From: Bugula neritina
Taxonomy: Eukaryota; Bryozoa; Gymnolaemata; Cheilostomatida; Bugulidae
Direction: 5' to 3'
Length of the DNA: 64,000 nt
Assembly: GCA_964035545.1 (NCBI GenBank)
Contig: OZ037765.1
Coordinates: 9,542,698-9,606,697, forward strand
Shown: piece by piece, positions 63,820 through 64,000 of the stretch
Layout of the letters: each line of letters begins with the position of its first letter
How positions within the stretch are numbered: position 1 is the first letter of the stretch
Notes under the pieces: generated by a model
Told to the model about the DNA's origin: nothing
Seen by the model: the letters and a program-made list of their open reading frames with translations, nothing else
Database searches by the model: none
Position numbers and translations under genes: made by a program

Positions 63820-64000
63820 GTACTGTACTTGCACAATACTCTACATCCATGAACGTTGTATTAGTATGAAATATGTGCGCTTGTTATAGAAACAGGTTCA
63901 TAGCAATTGAGTGTGTAACAATGTGCTTAGTAAAAGTTTTTGCGTCATTGACGACTCTGCGATAAAAACATCCATTAAGGCTATTGAGTGCAGAGAGATA

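Overview
This is a nuclear window from an invertebrate animal. It is AT-rich and holds intron-split genes with GT-AG boundaries, dispersed transposon remnants and many microsatellites. Two adjacent muscle LIM genes of the Mlp60A/Mlp84B type, plus KAT14, TMEM18, CISD2, ABCD1/2, VAMP7 and DEPDC1 orthologues, point to a bilaterian, plausibly a lophotrochozoan. The species cannot be named from the sequence. I built the gene models by hand from splice sites, reading phase and family similarity. In the well-supported models every exon junction keeps frame.

Layout: 1-4124 (-), an unrecognised gene cut by the left edge. 6714-9320 (-), the longin R-SNARE VAMP7. 9.6-13.3 kb, a repeat-rich interval with a decayed non-LTR reverse transcriptase. 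14343-19814 (+), a peroxisomal very-long-chain acyl-CoA ABC half-transporter of the ABCD1/2 type. 20-24.5 kb, microsatellites and a small MITE. 24556-27426, a ~0.9 kb-arm inverted repeat around a 1.1 kb spacer. 27756-28741 (+), CISD2. 28998-35376 (-), the acetyltransferase KAT14, tail to tail with CISD2. 38282-40485 (+), TMEM18. 41309-43349 (-), a one-LIM Mlp60A-like gene. 45365-53286 (-), a five-LIM Mlp84B-like gene carrying a hAT-type element in one intron. 55463 to the right edge (+), DEPDC1, whose 3' end lies beyond the window.

The genes serve unrelated cell functions: vesicle fusion, peroxisomal lipid import, ER/mitochondrial iron-sulfur handling, histone acetylation, nuclear membrane, sarcomere and cell division. 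The only obvious functional pairing is the two tandem muscle LIM genes, probably paralogues. I found no CRISPR array, operon or clearly new molecular system. The most interesting items are the large inverted repeat with an orphan coding exon in its spacer, evidence that the Mlp84B-like locus may also make a three-LIM and a two-LIM product, a three-copy MITE family, a hAT-like element with an exact 8-bp target duplication and a nested foldback, and a stop-free 144-nt intron in the ABCD gene.
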